64,000 nucleotides of DNA from Pegoplata infirma (GCA_963921195.1 OY992536.1:99695278-99759277); one strand, 5' to 3'. Shown: positions 11,540 to 24,098, counted from the first letter of the stretch. Translations and numbers: made by a program. The notes: generated by a model not told the origin, from the letters alone.

Positions 11540-12830
11540 ACATCTCTTCTAGCAAGTTTAGGTTGTGATAAAATGGTGACGAAATCGGGTAATGGCATTT
11601 CACTCCTCTTTTTTTTTTTAACTTTAAAAATCGTTAACACCAAAATCCTAGCTGCTCCTGTTTTCGAGTTATCGGCAAATAATTGCAACTTAGTCTTATA
11701 AATTTTCTTCTCCTGAATCCAAATTTGCCATCCAATTTTTTCTAGCACGTGCCGTTTTTGAGATATTCGCTGGTAAAAAGTCAAACAAACACCAATCATT
11801 TCGCACTTTTGGTGGTCCACTGTTACAGATTCTTCCAAAAATATGATTTGATATGATATACACACAAAAAATTACTAATTACTAGAAAATTACTAGAAAA
11901 AGTTTCGTAATCCCATTTAAAAATTTTTTTTTTATTGAAATTTACATTTTTTTTAATTTTACAAATTTCAATGATTTTTTTACAAAAAAAATCTAGCAAA
12001 TATACGAGGTTTTATTGCGCCAAAAAAGTTGTAAATTTACAATTTTATTGGTAAAAGACTTGTAAAATAACAAAAAACCTCGTAATTTTTACTTGATTTC
12101 TCGTAAAATAGTAGGTAGCAAAAAATCTAGTAAAGTTACGAAACCTTCGCAAGTCAAAAAAATTGTAAATTTACAATTTTATTGGTAAAAATCTTGTAAA
12201 ATTACAAAATTTTTGGTAAAAAGCTTGTAAAATTACAAGAATTTCTTGTCAAGTAGGAGGTAGCAAAAATTTAAATTTACAAATTTTTCTTGTTATTTTA
12301 CAAGGCTTTTTTTGAGTTTAAAATAGACCTCCTGATTCCAAAACTGCATCCAAATTTTTCTAGCATGTTCCGTTTTCAAGATATTCGCGGTTGAAAATTT
12401 TCCACATGGAAATCTCGAACGCGAATGTGTCAAAAACGGAACAGGCTAGAAAAATTTGGATTGCAGTTTTAGAATCAGGAGGTTCAATTTATTTGAAATC
12501 AAGTTCTATTTGTTGGAAGCAATATAACCGTGGACCCCCAAAAATGCGAAATTATTGTATTTTTTTTTTACTTTTTAACAGCGGATATCTCAAAAACGGT
12601 ATGTGCTAGAAAAAATCGGATGATAGATTTGGATTCAGGAGAGCAAAATCTATAAGAATCAGTTGGGAGGTTTTTGTTGTCGAACAGTGTAATTATTTTG
12701 CAATAACTCGAAAATAGGATCAGCTAGGACTTTCTTATTTACGATTTTTAAAGTTCAAAATAAAGAGGAGGGAAATGCAATTAGCCGATTTTGTACTCAT
12801 TTTTTTGTATCAGTATATCACTGGCCCGTA
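11540..12830. mobile_element. Foldback-type element, copy 2
   Basis: The left arm (11540-11830) and right arm (12550-12810) are inverted copies and match the arms of copy 1 (AAGTTTAGGTTGTG..., GGTAATGGCATTTCACTCC). Inside, 11870-12310 is a block of AAATTACAAG / CTTGTAAAATTAC motifs with AGGAGGTAGCAAAAA, a sequence also present at 31080-31400. No transposase is seen. Confidence 0.68.
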
Positions 12831-12861
12831 GGGATAGGACCGAAATTTGGTTAAACCCCTA

Positions 12862-14070
12862 ATGTGCATTAGGGCGCCCCGTCAAATTTAAATTTTCGAA
12901 TTTCATATCGTTATACATGCCAAACGATGGCCACGTTAGAGGTGATTGTGGAAAAATTTATGAAAAAATTTAGCAAGGTCATCTTCAGTCGGAAACCAGC
13001 GATCAAAGTTGAAAAAAATTACATATTTCGACCAAAATTCATGTCCGAAGTTTTTGACCAAATCCTTCTCAAAAATTTGGAAATTTGGCGCACTTTTTTG
13101 AAAAATATTTTAAAAAAATTCCAAAACCTCGATTTTCGTCCATAGATGCTGATTCTTAAACATAAAAATTATTTTTTTTTATCCGAATTTGTCGCAAAAG
13201 TTGGAAAATGTTAAGTGTGTTATCTAAAAAATATTAAAAAAATGTAAAAACTTGATTTTGGTCCGAAAATGCTGTTCAGCATCTGTGGACCAAAATCGTA
13301 GATCAGCATTTTTGGAACAAAATCGCGTTTTAATACTTTTTTAATACTTTTTAGATAACACACTTAACATTTTCCAGCTTTTGTTATCTAAAAAATATTA
13401 AAAAAGTATAAAAACATGAATTTGGTCCGAAAATGCTGATCAGCATCGGTTGACCAAAATCGCAGATCAGCATTTTTGGACCAAAATCGCGTTTTTATAT
13501 TTTTTTAATATTTTTTATATAACACAGTTAACATTTTCCAACTTTTGAGACCAATTTGGATAAAAAAACAATTTTTATGTTTAAAAGTCAGCATCTGTGG
13601 AGCAAAATTGTGGTTTTGGAATTTTTAAAATATTTTTCCAATAAAGTACGCTACATTTCCGAATTTCTGAGCCGGATTTAAAACGGTATAAAAACACGAA
13701 TTTGGTCCGAAAATGCTGATCAGCATCCGTGGACCGAAATCGCAGATTAGCATTTTTGGACCAAAATCGCGTTTTTATTTTTTTAATATTTTTTAGATAA
13801 CACACTTAACATTTTCCACATTTTGAGACCAATTTGGATAAAAAAAAACAATTTTTATGTTTAAAAATCAGCATCTGTGGACCAAAATCGTGGTTTTGGA
13901 ATTTTTTAAATATTTTTCCAATAAAGTATGCAGAATTTCCGAATTTCTGAGCCGGATTTGGTAAAAAATTTGGACATGAATTTGGTTGAAATAAGTAATT
14001 TTTTATCGTTTGGCAGGTATTACGATATGAAATCGAAAATTTAATTTTGACGGGACGACCTAATGTACAT
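12862..14070. mobile_element. Inverted-repeat element with P-like ends
   Basis: The left end (CATTAGGGCGCCCCGTCAAA, then AAATTTTCGAATTTCATATC) and the complement of the right end (CATTAGGTCGTCCCGTCAAA) form imperfect TIRs of about 60 bases. The motif TTAGGTCGTCCCGTC resembles the inner TIR of the Drosophila P element as I remember it (AAGGTGGTCCCGTC). The interior is a set of 100-200 base inverted units with CAGCATTTTTGGACCAAAAT and AGATAACACACTTAACATTT. A second, heavily invaded copy lies at about 42380-45220. No transposase ORF. Confidence 0.65.
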
Positions 14071-14129
14071 AATTTTCTCTTACACTAAATCTTGAGCTAG
14101 AAAATAAAATGGTATCCAACCAAGTGAAT

Positions 14130-14640
14130 AACCACTGAGTTTTAATGAGGCCTCATTTTCATAATGGTATGGGATTCGTTTTCTGTTTGTCTGTTAAAGT
14201 CTGTTAAAACTTTTACGATCTGACATATTTGTGGGGGCCCAACACCGGGAGCCATTTCGGAAATAGAACAGAAGCTACCAACGCAGGTGGTTCCTGCGTT
14301 GGTAGCAGGAACCACCTGTTAACAGTTTAAGTTTGTCGGTAAATACAATAGTTTTATTATTAAAGCTTTTGATAGCTTAACCTCAACCCATTTTTGATGA
14401 TAACCTCAACCCATTTTGGGAGCCATTTTTCTAATAGTACGATATCGAGTTTTTTTTAATTAAATTCTGTGTCTAGATGTTACTATATCTATCAATTTCC
14501 ATTTTGAAGGAATTTCTTATAGCAAAATTCTTTAAAACCTTCACGACGCAACATATTAGTAAATGCCCCACATTGGGAGCCATTTGAAGAATGAAACGGG
14601 AACATTAAATTTTCATAGGTGACTTTTATGACTTACCCGT
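14130..14640. repeat. Degenerate ~140-base repeat, right block
   Basis: Units near 14140, 14235, 14405 and 14560 share GGGAGCCATTT and are the continuation of the 11235-11525 block. A short perfect-arm hairpin (CAGGTGGTTCCTGC / GCAGGAACCACCTG) lies at about 14284-14319. Confidence 0.55.
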
Positions 14641-15030
14641 ATTATAAAGAAATTCTGTACTCTTTGTACGAAATTTGTTCTCAGTAGATTGAAAGCCTAA
14701 GTAGAGTACGGTTTTGCATATTACTCTTAGAAAAATGGACTTATACATTTTAACTCCCATAATTTTTTTTATTTTAAAATGTTTAGAATAAGATATTGAA
14801 AAATTTTATATTTAAAATTGATTTGCTTTGCATGGTAAAAATCATAAAAAATATCATTAATTAAGAAACAGTTTTCATTCGTTTGTATCAGAGTATTTAT
14901 ATATTTACAACACTAAGAAAAACAATTTTAGCATCTGGCAACAATTTAAGCTTCAAAGACATAGAGCACAAAGATGGGAGTTTTGGGGGCAATCTAAGAC
15001 GTGTTTGTTCGAATTGTATCTCAATTAGCA

Positions 15031-15258
15031 CACCCAAAAAAACGTGGGTGTTCAATACTAAAAATTTAACTAAATTTTAGTCCAAAAGGACCAAGTGCAG
15101 GAATTGGTAACCAATACTAAAATTTTTTACTAATATTATTCAAAACCAGTAAAAATTACTATTTTTAGTACTTTGAAGATACTAAAATTAGTAGCCTTTT
15201 AGTAAATTTTGGTACAAAATCACTTACTAAACCTTTTATTGTAGAATTATTTTGAGTG
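15031..15258. mobile_element. 228-bp MITE (CACCCAAAA / TTTTGAGTG)
   Basis: Ends CACCCAAAAA and TTTTGAGTG are flanked by CA on both sides. The interior is made of ACTAAAATT / AATTTTAGT motifs. An inverted second copy lies at 59691-59950, there with a TA duplication. Confidence 0.82.
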
Positions 15259-15337
15259 CAGCTTCGCTTACAATATCTTTCCAAGTTCATGGATCCATAA
15301 TATTGAATTATGTGAACAATCCGAAGCGTACAAAATT

Positions 15338-15553
15338 TTATGATTTCTCAGGTGTGAAGTAAGGAGATAAATCTTCATGAGTTCTTGAACCACTTCTTTC
15401 AATGATAATGCAAACTTCCAAATCATCAAAGGCTTCTTCTTTCCCGATATAATCGACGTCACCTTCTTCATCGCTGTCTTTCTTGGACGATTCATTTATC
15501 TCGTCGTCAGATAATTCCTCCCCGTATTCAAGTGCAAGAATTTCATTTGCCAT
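15338..15553 (-). CDS. Possible N-terminal coding fragment, acidic; doubtful
   Basis: A 71-codon minus-strand frame starting ATG at 15553 has a strongly acidic beginning (GEELSDDEINESSKKDSDEE) unlike the A/T-driven frames around it, and local GC is higher. It runs out of character after about residue 48, and a second frame (15268-15495) continues beside it, which suggests a frameshift. Acidic heads of this sort are common in DNA-transposon proteins such as piggyBac types. I do not recognise it, and no downstream domain is visible. Confidence 0.25.
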   Translation of the reverse strand: MANEILALEYGEELSDDEINESSKKDSDEEGDVDYIGKEEAFDDLEVCIIIERSGSRTHEDLSPYFTPEKS

Positions 15554-15559
15554 TTTTCA

Positions 15560-17350
15560 CTTAATATCACGGGGGATATTCGGATTAAAAACCGCAAAAG
15601 CCAATATAATATTTTTGTTTGGAAACATCCTTAGGGAGTGGAGGTAGGGAAGTTATTTGGGGTCGGTCCTATATTTTATTCCTCTAAGGGCGACTCCGGG
15701 GCAGTTGCAAGGGTTGTTTTGTAAATTTTTAGAAGAATTATTTTTTGTATTTAGAACTGCCAACAAAATCTCCCATCTTTATGACTCCCATGTCTTTGTT
15801 TACTACCCTAAACATGTATACAAATATTGGATTAATTTAATTTTTTTTAAGAAATTACCTCCTGTTTGAAAAAAGTTAATTCCACCCAAAAAAAATCTTT
15901 AAATGTTTATGGCATATTTTTAATAAATGTGTAAAAGAACTGCATAATATAATTTTTTTTTTATAAAACAACAATAACAACAACAAATACTTAATTAACC
16001 GCTTTCAAGCACTTTAAAAAACAAAACATATGTATTTAAATTTATATATTTTATTTAAACAAATCAAAAAAACAAAATTACCTATACATAACTGTAAAAA
16101 CAAAATAACTATGTAATATTGTGCAAATATTTTAATAACCAAAAAAAGATTTTGAAAGACAAAATACAACATTTTTAAAGGTAAAGTTTATTTTAAATAC
16201 ACTCTTAACTATTTTTTCAATCTAATATTTAACAAAAAAAAAGTTTTTAAAATATAATGTATATTTTTGTTTTTATTTAAAAATGTTTCGATTTATTTTT
16301 AAAGCTTTTTAAAAACAAGAATACAAATTTTCATTTTTAATTTTAACTGTGTTTTTTTGTTACCGCGTTTATGTTAAGCTAATTTGGGAACGTTAAGTGT
16401 TAACGCGTAAATTTTGAGACAATAATGCCCAGTTTCTATATAAGAAACGTCATTCGTCTGCAAATAATTTGCATTTATTTTGTTATTGTTACAAAGCAAA
16501 ATGAATGCAAGTTCATCGCAGATTAATAACTTTTTTCATACAGAAACTGGGGATTAGTGTAGAGAGAGGAAAACGATTACATTTGTTAGAGAGAATATAC
16601 CCAAAAAACAATGATCGTGGAGGCAAAAAATTCGTGTCAAAAAATCTTTTTTTTTTTTTTTTTTAAATCTCTTAACTCTTTAAATGTCACCAAGTTGACA
16701 ACACTGGATGCTATAGTGAATGGAAAAAATGCTGCAACCAGGAAAGGAAAAGTCAGTACTCTAGAACATTTTAAGTACATTTTCGGGCGATTAAGTACTT
16801 TTTTTTAAGACAAAGATTTTCATTAATTTGTTCATCAAAATCCAAAAAGAATTTAAAAAAATTCACGCATTTTTATAGGAAAATCGTTTGGAAAACAAAA
16901 AAAAAATATAATAAAAACACATCTGAGCTTTAAATGATGGTTTGATGTCTTTAGTAAAATTGTATGGCGGTTCTTTTTTATAAAACGTATTAACCTTTTA
17001 ACTGGCATTTTAAAGGGTCATTTTATTTCTTTTTCAAAAACTAATCACAGAAGTCTAATAATGGATATAAAAAAATTTCCTTTCCCATATTGAATTTTTT
17101 AGCAACGGATTTATTTTAAGCGACATAAAAACCGCCTACACATATATAAGATTCGCTATTTTAAAATTTTGGTTTTAAGGGTACAACTTTCTGGATTATA
17201 TTTTTGTCGTGGTCGTAAAACCATAAAAGTCGCACTTTCACCAAACAAATTGTACAGCGCCGCCATATTTTATCCGCCATGAGCCTTATATTCTTAAGCA
17301 ATTGATTTTGATTCAGCAACGAAAATGAAGCCTCGTTACAAATTTTAATT
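15560..17350. other. AT-rich stretch without a supported gene
   Basis: Mostly homopolymer-rich sequence. A small inverted pair, CCCAGTTTCTATA at 16431 and CAGAAACTGGG near 16541-16551, could bound a ~120-bp MITE. The block 16930-17080 (ATGGCGGTTCTTTT, AAAGGGTCATTTTA) recurs near 59270-59335. Confidence 0.4.
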
Positions 17351-17925
17351 ATAATCTTACACTAAAGAAAACAAATTGTAAAACTAGCAAAAAATATTGT
17401 TAAAATTAGCAAAAAACTGTAAAAATTTTAGTAATATTAGCAAAATCATTTTGCTAATCCAAAAATTTTGAAAGAAGTGGTAAAATTACAACAATACCAG
17501 TTTATTTTGGTAAAAAATCAACCTTGAAAAATTAGAAACTTCCCAGCAAAATTTTCGGTTGCAAAGAACCGATTGTGGAACAACTTTTACTTCCCTAGAA
17601 CCTGTTCTAATTCTTGTGCAACACCGATTCTTTTTACAAAGGGATTGTCCCAAAAGCAACAGGTGTTTGTAAGCAAAATTAGAACATATTTTTGTTCCTC
17701 GGAATCGGTTCTAGAAGTAAAATTTGGAACAGAAATGGGAATTAAAGAAAAATTTTGAATTGCATTAATTTATTAAACAAAGATAAAGACAGTCATATAA
17801 AACATGGAATATTTACATTTTTTTAACACACATTTATCCTTTTTCGCCTCCAAAGTTGCATTTTGGGCCTTACAATTATGACATACCAGAACATGGATTT
17901 TCTGCAAACAAAACTAAAAAACGTA

Positions 17926-18480
17926 CACTCAAAAAATTATGTTAGTAAAATCAACTGAAAATGTCTGTTAAAATAACTACTTTGTAAGTTGTTTTGGGGT
18001 CAACTACTTTTTCAGTTAAATCAACTAACAATGTTAGTTATTTTAACTGACAAAAAACAACTGACTCATGTAGTAAAAATTACTAACATTTGTAGTCAAA
18101 ACAACTATAATGTAGTAAAAATAAAAAAACAATATATATTTTTTTTTAATTTTTCGGAAAAAGAAATGAAGACCAAATTTTTCCAAGTTTTTTTTTTTTG
18201 TTCTTTAAAAAGTTGTCAAAAATAAAAAAAAAGTTTTTTTTTGGAAAAAACTTTGAAAACTTTTCAGAGATAAAAAAATAAAATTAACTAATTTAAATAA
18301 CTGTTACTACATTACAGTACTTTTTTGTTAGTTGTTCAAAAAAACGACTTAAAATAACTAACAGAAATAGTTGTTTGATATTTTTTATACAAAAATAACT
18401 GACTTTGTAGTTGAAAACAACTAACTACTGTAAAATATACAAACAACTAACATGTAGTAACTTACATAATTTTCTGAGTG
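17926..18480 (+). mobile_element. MITE family M1, copy 1 (555 bp)
   Basis: Ends CACTCAAAAAATTATGTTAG and CATAATTTTCTGAGTG are flanked by TA on each side. The subterminal part is built from AACTA / TAGTT repeats, and the centre is T-rich. Copies 2 (48811-49345) and 3 (54491-55045) align along their whole length. Relatives with similar ends are at 22169-22653, 26291-26671 and 35450-36079. No ORF. Confidence 0.88.
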
Positions 18481-19779
18481 TAATATTATTAGTATTTGAC
18501 CCGACCCAGACAATGAAAATTTAATTTACTCACCTTTGTTTCAACAATTTTCACGATTATATCCCCATATTTTAGTAGAATTTCGTGTTTTTTCTTGGTT
18601 ACCAAAAATAAATTGATATTTATTTTTTTTTGACACATACTTTTTTTTTAATTCTTGAGAACCAAAATGTTATGAAACTTTAATTGCAGAGAACAAGCTT
18701 CACAATGATTTTCACTTAACATGTTCTGAATAATTAAAGTGTAATAGTGTATGGTTACCGAAGAACCTGTTCTAGAACAGGTGTTGTCAGAATCGGTTCT
18801 GAAAAGATTTCCTGGGTTAGCAAAAAAAAACGGTAAAAAATACTAAAAATTTTGCAGCCTATTTTTGAGCATCAAATTCTTTAAAGGTAGTAATAGCATC
18901 ATAATTTGAGCTTCTTCTTCTTTCGTTTGTAAAGAAGAAGACGTGTTTTAACTTGCTCTATTTTAAAGTCTTTTTTTGGTGGTTTTTCGAACACTAAGAT
19001 AAGTTTTTTTGGTATCTTTTTGTGAGGGTGAACGAATATTCTTTTTATAACTCGAAATAGTTTGATTTTTGGTGAGTTTTGGCACAGTTTTCTTTGTTGG
19101 ATTCACCATTTTCAATTTGGTATTTTTAAGCATAGAATTTGGATTCAGCAGCTATGTAAGCTTACAGACAAAAATTTTCTTTTTGATCGCAAAACTATAA
19201 AAAAAATTTGGCGCTTTATTGGATCCGCCATTTTGAAGACACCAATTTTTGGCATGCTACGACAAGTGGAAAGACCTCTAGCCGGAAAATACCTTCTGTG
19301 TCCCAGTCAGGGTGCAAAGTAGTGTTAGTCTTTTCTTTGACCAAATTAACCCTCTAGCTTCCGTTTTAAGCGGTCATTTTCGACCTTTTTTAAAACAAAT
19401 ACAAAAAGTCGATAAAAAAGGCAGTTAAAATGTTCTACAAATATTTTGTTCATCAAGTTTTACTAGGGGTAGTCGAAGCAAGAAAATGCATTTGGCATAT
19501 GTAAAATGCTTTAAAAAGTAAAGTTGTAAAATTAGCACATACAATTTTTTTGATATTTTACAAACATTTTAATACTTTAAAACTTTAAATTTTTAAGTAT
19601 TTTTTATATGCTGCATGAACTTCCTGCTTTTAAAGACCCCTAGTAAAATTTAATGCGCAAAATAATCATAGAACATTTTAACCCTCTAACTGCCGTCTTT
19701 TATACACTTGCATGTATTTCTTTTAAAAAATGGGAAAAATTACCCCTTAAAACGGGATTTACACAGAGAGACAGATTAG
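18481..19779. other. Diverged repeat fragments, no gene
   Basis: Motifs of the type TTAAGCGGTCATTTTCGACC (about 19360) and TTTTAAAGGGTCATT recur inverted near 20645-20745 and elsewhere (61300, 62300), suggesting an old dispersed family. No coding signal. Confidence 0.4.
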
Positions 19780-19966
19780 TTGTGCCAGCCGAATTCAGAG
19801 CCAACTGCATAGTTTAATAACAACAACCGAAAGTTTCGGTTGCAATAACCAAAATTTGTTGTGAAATTTTAACTTTTGTTGGTTAAAATAAATTTCTGCA
19901 ATCGCAACCGAAAATTTTGGTTGTTGATATTAAACCATGTAGTTGGCTCTAAATTTGGCTGCACAA
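19780..19966. mobile_element. 187-bp foldback
   Basis: The left end TTGTGCCAGCCGAATTCAGA is answered by AAATTTGGCTGCACAA on the right. Arms continue inward through AGTTTAATA and AACCGAAA. The size is typical of a small MITE. Confidence 0.75.
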
Positions 19967-20001
19967 TTAAACTGTTTAATAGTTTAACTGTAGAATAGGT
20001 T

Positions 20002-20641
20002 CATAGATGGGAATTTTTCATTACCATTGAAATTTAATTACCATTGGTTGATATCAATGGTAATGAAAAAATTTTCATTACCATTTAATGGTAATTAAAT
20101 TTTTTTAATTGAAAAAATAATTACTAATGGTAATGAAATGCACCAATTGTTAAAAAACACCAATTATAATTAGTTTCAAAACCATTGGTTTGCACATTTT
20201 TGTTTTTTTGAAAAGTTAAAAATTTAAACATCAAAGTATGTTTTTACAAAAAAATATGAAAATGTCAAAGACAAAAAACAAAACGCAAATAAAAATTTCA
20301 AATATTGTGTTATAAAAAGGCAATCAACGTGTGTTTGGTTTATAAAATGTGAAAAACTTAAACACCATATAACAAAAAACAACACATATTTCCAAATATT
20401 AAAGATTTTGACAATATTGTGACGACTTTTACTAATGGTAATTATTTTTTTTAAGTGATGCCATACCAATGGTAATTATTTTTTTTTTAATTTTCATTAG
20501 TAATTAAATTGATAAATAATTTAATTGGTACAATTGATACAACCAATGGAAATGAAAAAAATTTCATTACCATTGACATCAATTAAATGGTAATTAAACC
20601 ATCAATTAATTGGTCCCTTTAATTAATTAGTCCCATCTATG
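20002..20641. mobile_element. hAT-like MITE with exact 8-bp duplication
   Basis: Termini CATAGATGGGA and TCCCATCTATG are flanked by AATAGGTT on both sides (19994-20001, 20642-20649). An 8-base duplication with a GATGGG-type end is characteristic of the hAT superfamily. The arms are filled with AATGGTAATGAAAA / TTTTCATTACCATT repeats, likely subterminal motifs. No transposase. Confidence 0.88.
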
Positions 20642-20845
20642 AATAGGTTAACCCTTTAAATGGACATTTTATTAGACTTTTGTGTTAAGTTTTTGAAAAA
20701 GGACTAAAATGACCCCTTAAAATGGCAGTTAGAGGGTTAATATTTTCTAAGAAAAAAAAATACCATACGATTTCACTGCTGACATCAAACCATATTTTGA
20801 AGTAAAGATGTGTTTTTATTATAAATTTAGCTAAAAATACAAGGG

Positions 20846-20922
20846 GTTCTGTTGAGAATCGAACCCACAACCCCCACGTTGAAAGGCTAATACGCTACCA
20901 ATTAGCCAATAGGGCCTCCTAG
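20846..20922 (-). mobile_element. tRNA-like SINE head
   Basis: The minus strand reads TTGGCTAATTGG (A-box-like) then GGTTCGATTCT (B-box), with spacing close to a tRNA. It closely resembles the SINE head at 10852-10925 (shared TTGGTAGCGT). The acceptor arm does not pair. The downstream body differs from copy 1, so it may be a separate SINE subfamily. Confidence 0.65.
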
Positions 20923-21004
20923 ATGTTCGTTCAGTAATCGTTTACATGACATACAATAAAATGGAAACAGCTGATTTGTTACTGATACCTCATAGCTACT
21001 TAAA

Positions 21005-21593
21005 AGGGCTCGTTAGTCAACTGGTAAATTAATTAAGTAACAAGTACTTTCTGGTTTTTTCTTACGCGACAATCAAAATACATTATGGTATTTTCTTTTC
21101 TGGAAGAAAATGTTTGCATTTTTAGTGTATACATTTTTAAAATGTTTAACTCACTCCTTGAAAATTTGCATTTTATTTGACTAGAATGGAACACAACATA
21201 CAGCAATATTCTGCCCTGTTATTTTTAACAGCTGTTTTGAGAAAACAATACAGAAAAAGTCAGCTGTTGTATAAGGCAATTTCAATCACGTGATTTTTTA
21301 CAGGGTAACAAGTGCAACTTTTTTACACTTTATAGGGCAGACATTTTTAGAAAAGAACACGATATCTTTTATAAGGGTAGACATTTTTTTTAGAAAAGAA
21401 CACAAAAACATAATTTTTGGGGCAACATGCAAAAACAAATCAAATTTTTGCTAGAAAAGAAAACACCATTAGATTTTCACGTAAGATGTTACTTCGTTTA
21501 GTAATCGTTTACTTGTATTGCCATATGATAAAAACGAACAGCTGATTTATTACTGCTACTTTTGTTGCGTTACCAGTTGAGTAACGAGCCCTT
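21005..21593. repeat. Inverted-repeat-bounded block
   Basis: AAGGGCTCGTTAGTCAACTG at the left and its near complement (CAGTTGAGTAACGAGCCCTT) at the right enclose 589 bases. Just outside the left arm and inside the right arm, AGTAATCGTTTAC ... CAGCTGATTT occurs in direct orientation (about 20931 and 21497), showing an additional duplication. Confidence 0.6.
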
Positions 21594-21854
21594 AATTGTT
21601 TATTTTTTTAGTCCTACACTTCGATAACTCAAGCAACGAAAAGTTAATTTCTAAGACTATTTGTAGCGTTGAATTCAAATATACACTCCGTTTTTTTTTT
21701 TGGATTGGTTCTAGTTTTCAAGATATTGAACAAAATATTTTTTTTATAATTTTTGACAATTAATGTCCATTTTATGCAATAAAAAGTAAACATATAAAAG
21801 TAAAGAACAATTTTATGAAGTTGTTTGTAGTGTTTGGGATCTGTTTTGCGCATT

Positions 21855-22168
21855 ACAGTTCATCAGTATTTGCTCATCATGCCCTCGTCCCAAAATCTTT
21901 GATATCTCCATCCGATTTAGCCATATCTTGGTGTAGCCACTCTCGTTCCTCATCGCTCGTATCACCTAAGTTTTCGGAAAAAAACTCTAGATTGGAATGC
22001 AGAAAATTTATTTTGAGAGACATTCTAGCTCCAACCTTTCAATAATTTTTCAGCAAACTGTCGATTATTTGCTTGAAATCCGGGAATTAACGTTTGCCGA
22101 GAAAGTTATGAACTACATCTTGAAATGACGCCCATGCTGCTTTTTCAAAACATTATGACGGTATATTC
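21855..22168 (-). pseudogene. DNA-transposon-type ORF, C-terminal fragment
   Basis: The minus strand reads EKAAWASFQDVV, NFLGK, then MSLKINFLHSNL, ENLGDTSDEE and, after a frameshift near 21930, RYQRFWDEGMMSKY. From memory this is the order of a widespread arthropod transposable-element protein (AW.SF..VV.NFLG..., MSLK.HFLHSHL, FPENLG.VSDEQGERFHQD, RYQG.W...MM.DYCW). Two in-frame stops precede MSLK and one shift follows. The superfamily is not certain to me. It continues beyond the MITE at 22169-22653. Confidence 0.75.
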
Positions 22169-22653
22169 CACTACAAAAGACAGTTAAAACAACTACATTT
22201 GTTGTTGTTTAGGCGTCCACTACATTTAACGGTAAAATCAAATTAAAATTGTTGTTGTTTTTAACTATTGATTAGCAACTGCAAAAAACCCGGTAAGAAA
22301 AACTACAAATTACTGTTGTTTTTACTGTAATTAAAAATGTCGGAATTTTTGTATTAACAAAAAAAGTAAATGTAAAAATTGTTGAAAGTGCTTGTTAATA
22401 ATTCCTGCTCCATCTGACACTTCCAACTCTTTAAACACATCCGTTTTTCTAGTTTTTTTTTATAGACTAAAAACAACTACATAAAACAACTGTTACTACA
22501 ATGTAGTAATTTTTTGTACTTATTTTTGAACACGACTACAAAAACTAGTTGTTTGAGATTTTTCATATAAAAACAACTAAAATTGTAGTTGAAAGCACCA
22601 ACTACTACTTACTACATAAATGACCGTTATGTAGTAACTGTAAAAATTAAGTG
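22169..22653. mobile_element. MITE related to family M1, inserted in the transposon ORF
   Basis: Ends CACTACAAAAGACAGTTAAA and TTACTGTAAAA...AAGTG resemble those of M1, with the same AACTAC / GTAGTT filling. It separates two collinear parts of one coding sequence, so it is younger than that ORF. Confidence 0.72.
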
Positions 22654-22845
22654 TAGGCGTTATATAATTTAGAAAATATCCGTCGGCCATTAATTTCCGA
22701 ATACCAGGTCCGACAAATATTCCCACTTTGATTTTGGCGTATGACAATTTGGAAAACAACTTGGTCAAGTACTTAAAATCCGATCCTTCAGGGTTGAGCG
22801 CTTAGACGAAATTTTAGATAAGGCCAAGTAATATGTGGAGAGGTG
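22654..22845 (-). pseudogene. DNA-transposon-type ORF, upstream fragment
   Basis: Reads LPPLHILLGLI, then NFV, then LTKLFSKLSYAKIKVGIFVG and IRKLMADG. This directly precedes, in the same protein family, the fragment on the other side of the MITE (the expected order is LPPLHIKLGLMKNFVKA, ... LS.AKIKEGIFVGPQIR.L, ... AW.SF). In-frame stops occur at LLGLI* and NFV*. It is dead, but its orientation and order with the other piece are intact. Confidence 0.75.
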
Positions 22846-24098
22846 GCAGAAAAACATCCACAAGCATAACAAAAACACTTGGTATCAACCATAGAAAAAA
22901 ATAGAAATGAAACAGAGTCGTATTTCGCTTGAATAAGTATTAGTGACAGCACATTTTGTAACTTTTGACGTTTAATAAAAACAATGCAACATAAAGGAGA
23001 ACAACAACAAAACAAACAACAAAAGAAAACAAAAAGTTTTTAAACTATCAATAGTGCGAATTATCTTTAAAAAAAAAAAAGTTGAATAAAGCAAAATAAA
23101 TAATAAACTTAATTAAATGAAAGACAAATTCCATTTTTTATAAACAAAGAATCTAATTTGATATTAAATACGTGGGAGATGAGGAAGAACAAGCATTTTG
23201 CCACCATATTGGAAAATACATCAAATACAACACTGCGTACCTTCTAATCTTTTCTATGGTATCAACTTTGAGCTTTTCTCTTTGCATTTTTACAGGTTTC
23301 TTTTTACAAAAAAAAATAGGAATAAAATTGAAAAAGGTTCTAGTGATGCCAAGAGCTGATTGTCTTTATGACAGTACAGTGCTGCCAACATGCGAGAACT
23401 CGAAAGTCAGAATCAAACTCGAAAAACGAAACCTGGATTAGAATTCCTAAAATAACGTTAAGATTTGTTCTCATCGGTTCTGATCCAAAAAATTACCGGG
23501 ATTTGTTAAACTTGTGTAATTGTATAGGTGTTATCAGTTTATAGTTCGTGTCACTGTAGGATTGTAAACAAAATATACGAAAAGTGCTGCCAAGTTTATT
23601 TTAACTTTATGATAACACTTAACCGGTAACAAAAAAACACAACGTTAAATATTTTTTTATTTTATTATTAATTTTTCATTTAAATATTATGTAAAAAACA
23701 GTAATTTTAAGTCATTATAAAACAAACAAAAAAAACTTGCGGTGAATTATATAGAAACTTCAACAATATTTGAATGCACAAGCCTTTAGATGCTGGTGTG
23801 TTTTGTCTAATATGAAAGTGAAATGAACTGAACAAAATATGATTTTTTTTAGGATAAAGAAGAAATTGGTTTTCAAATCATAAAAAAAAATTTATATTTT
23901 TTAACTGAAAAAAAAGATTATAAATTTTATTTAAAAAAAATCTCTATTAAAAATTTGATTTTCTTTTATTTTTTATATATTTTTTTACAAATTAATTTTT
24001 TTTTTTTTTTTAATAAAAAAAATTTAAGTTAACAAAATTATTTTGTAATGGTCTGCTGTGGTAAATGTGAAGTCTTTATGTTATATTTGTTGCTATAG
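22846..24098. other. AT-rich region upstream of the recognised exon
   Basis: No second exon could be supported. It contains long A/T runs (23900-24020) and ends with the polypyrimidine-poor but acceptable acceptor TTGTTGCTATAG at 24087-24098. If the gene has more 5' exons, they lie further left or outside the window. Confidence 0.4.
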
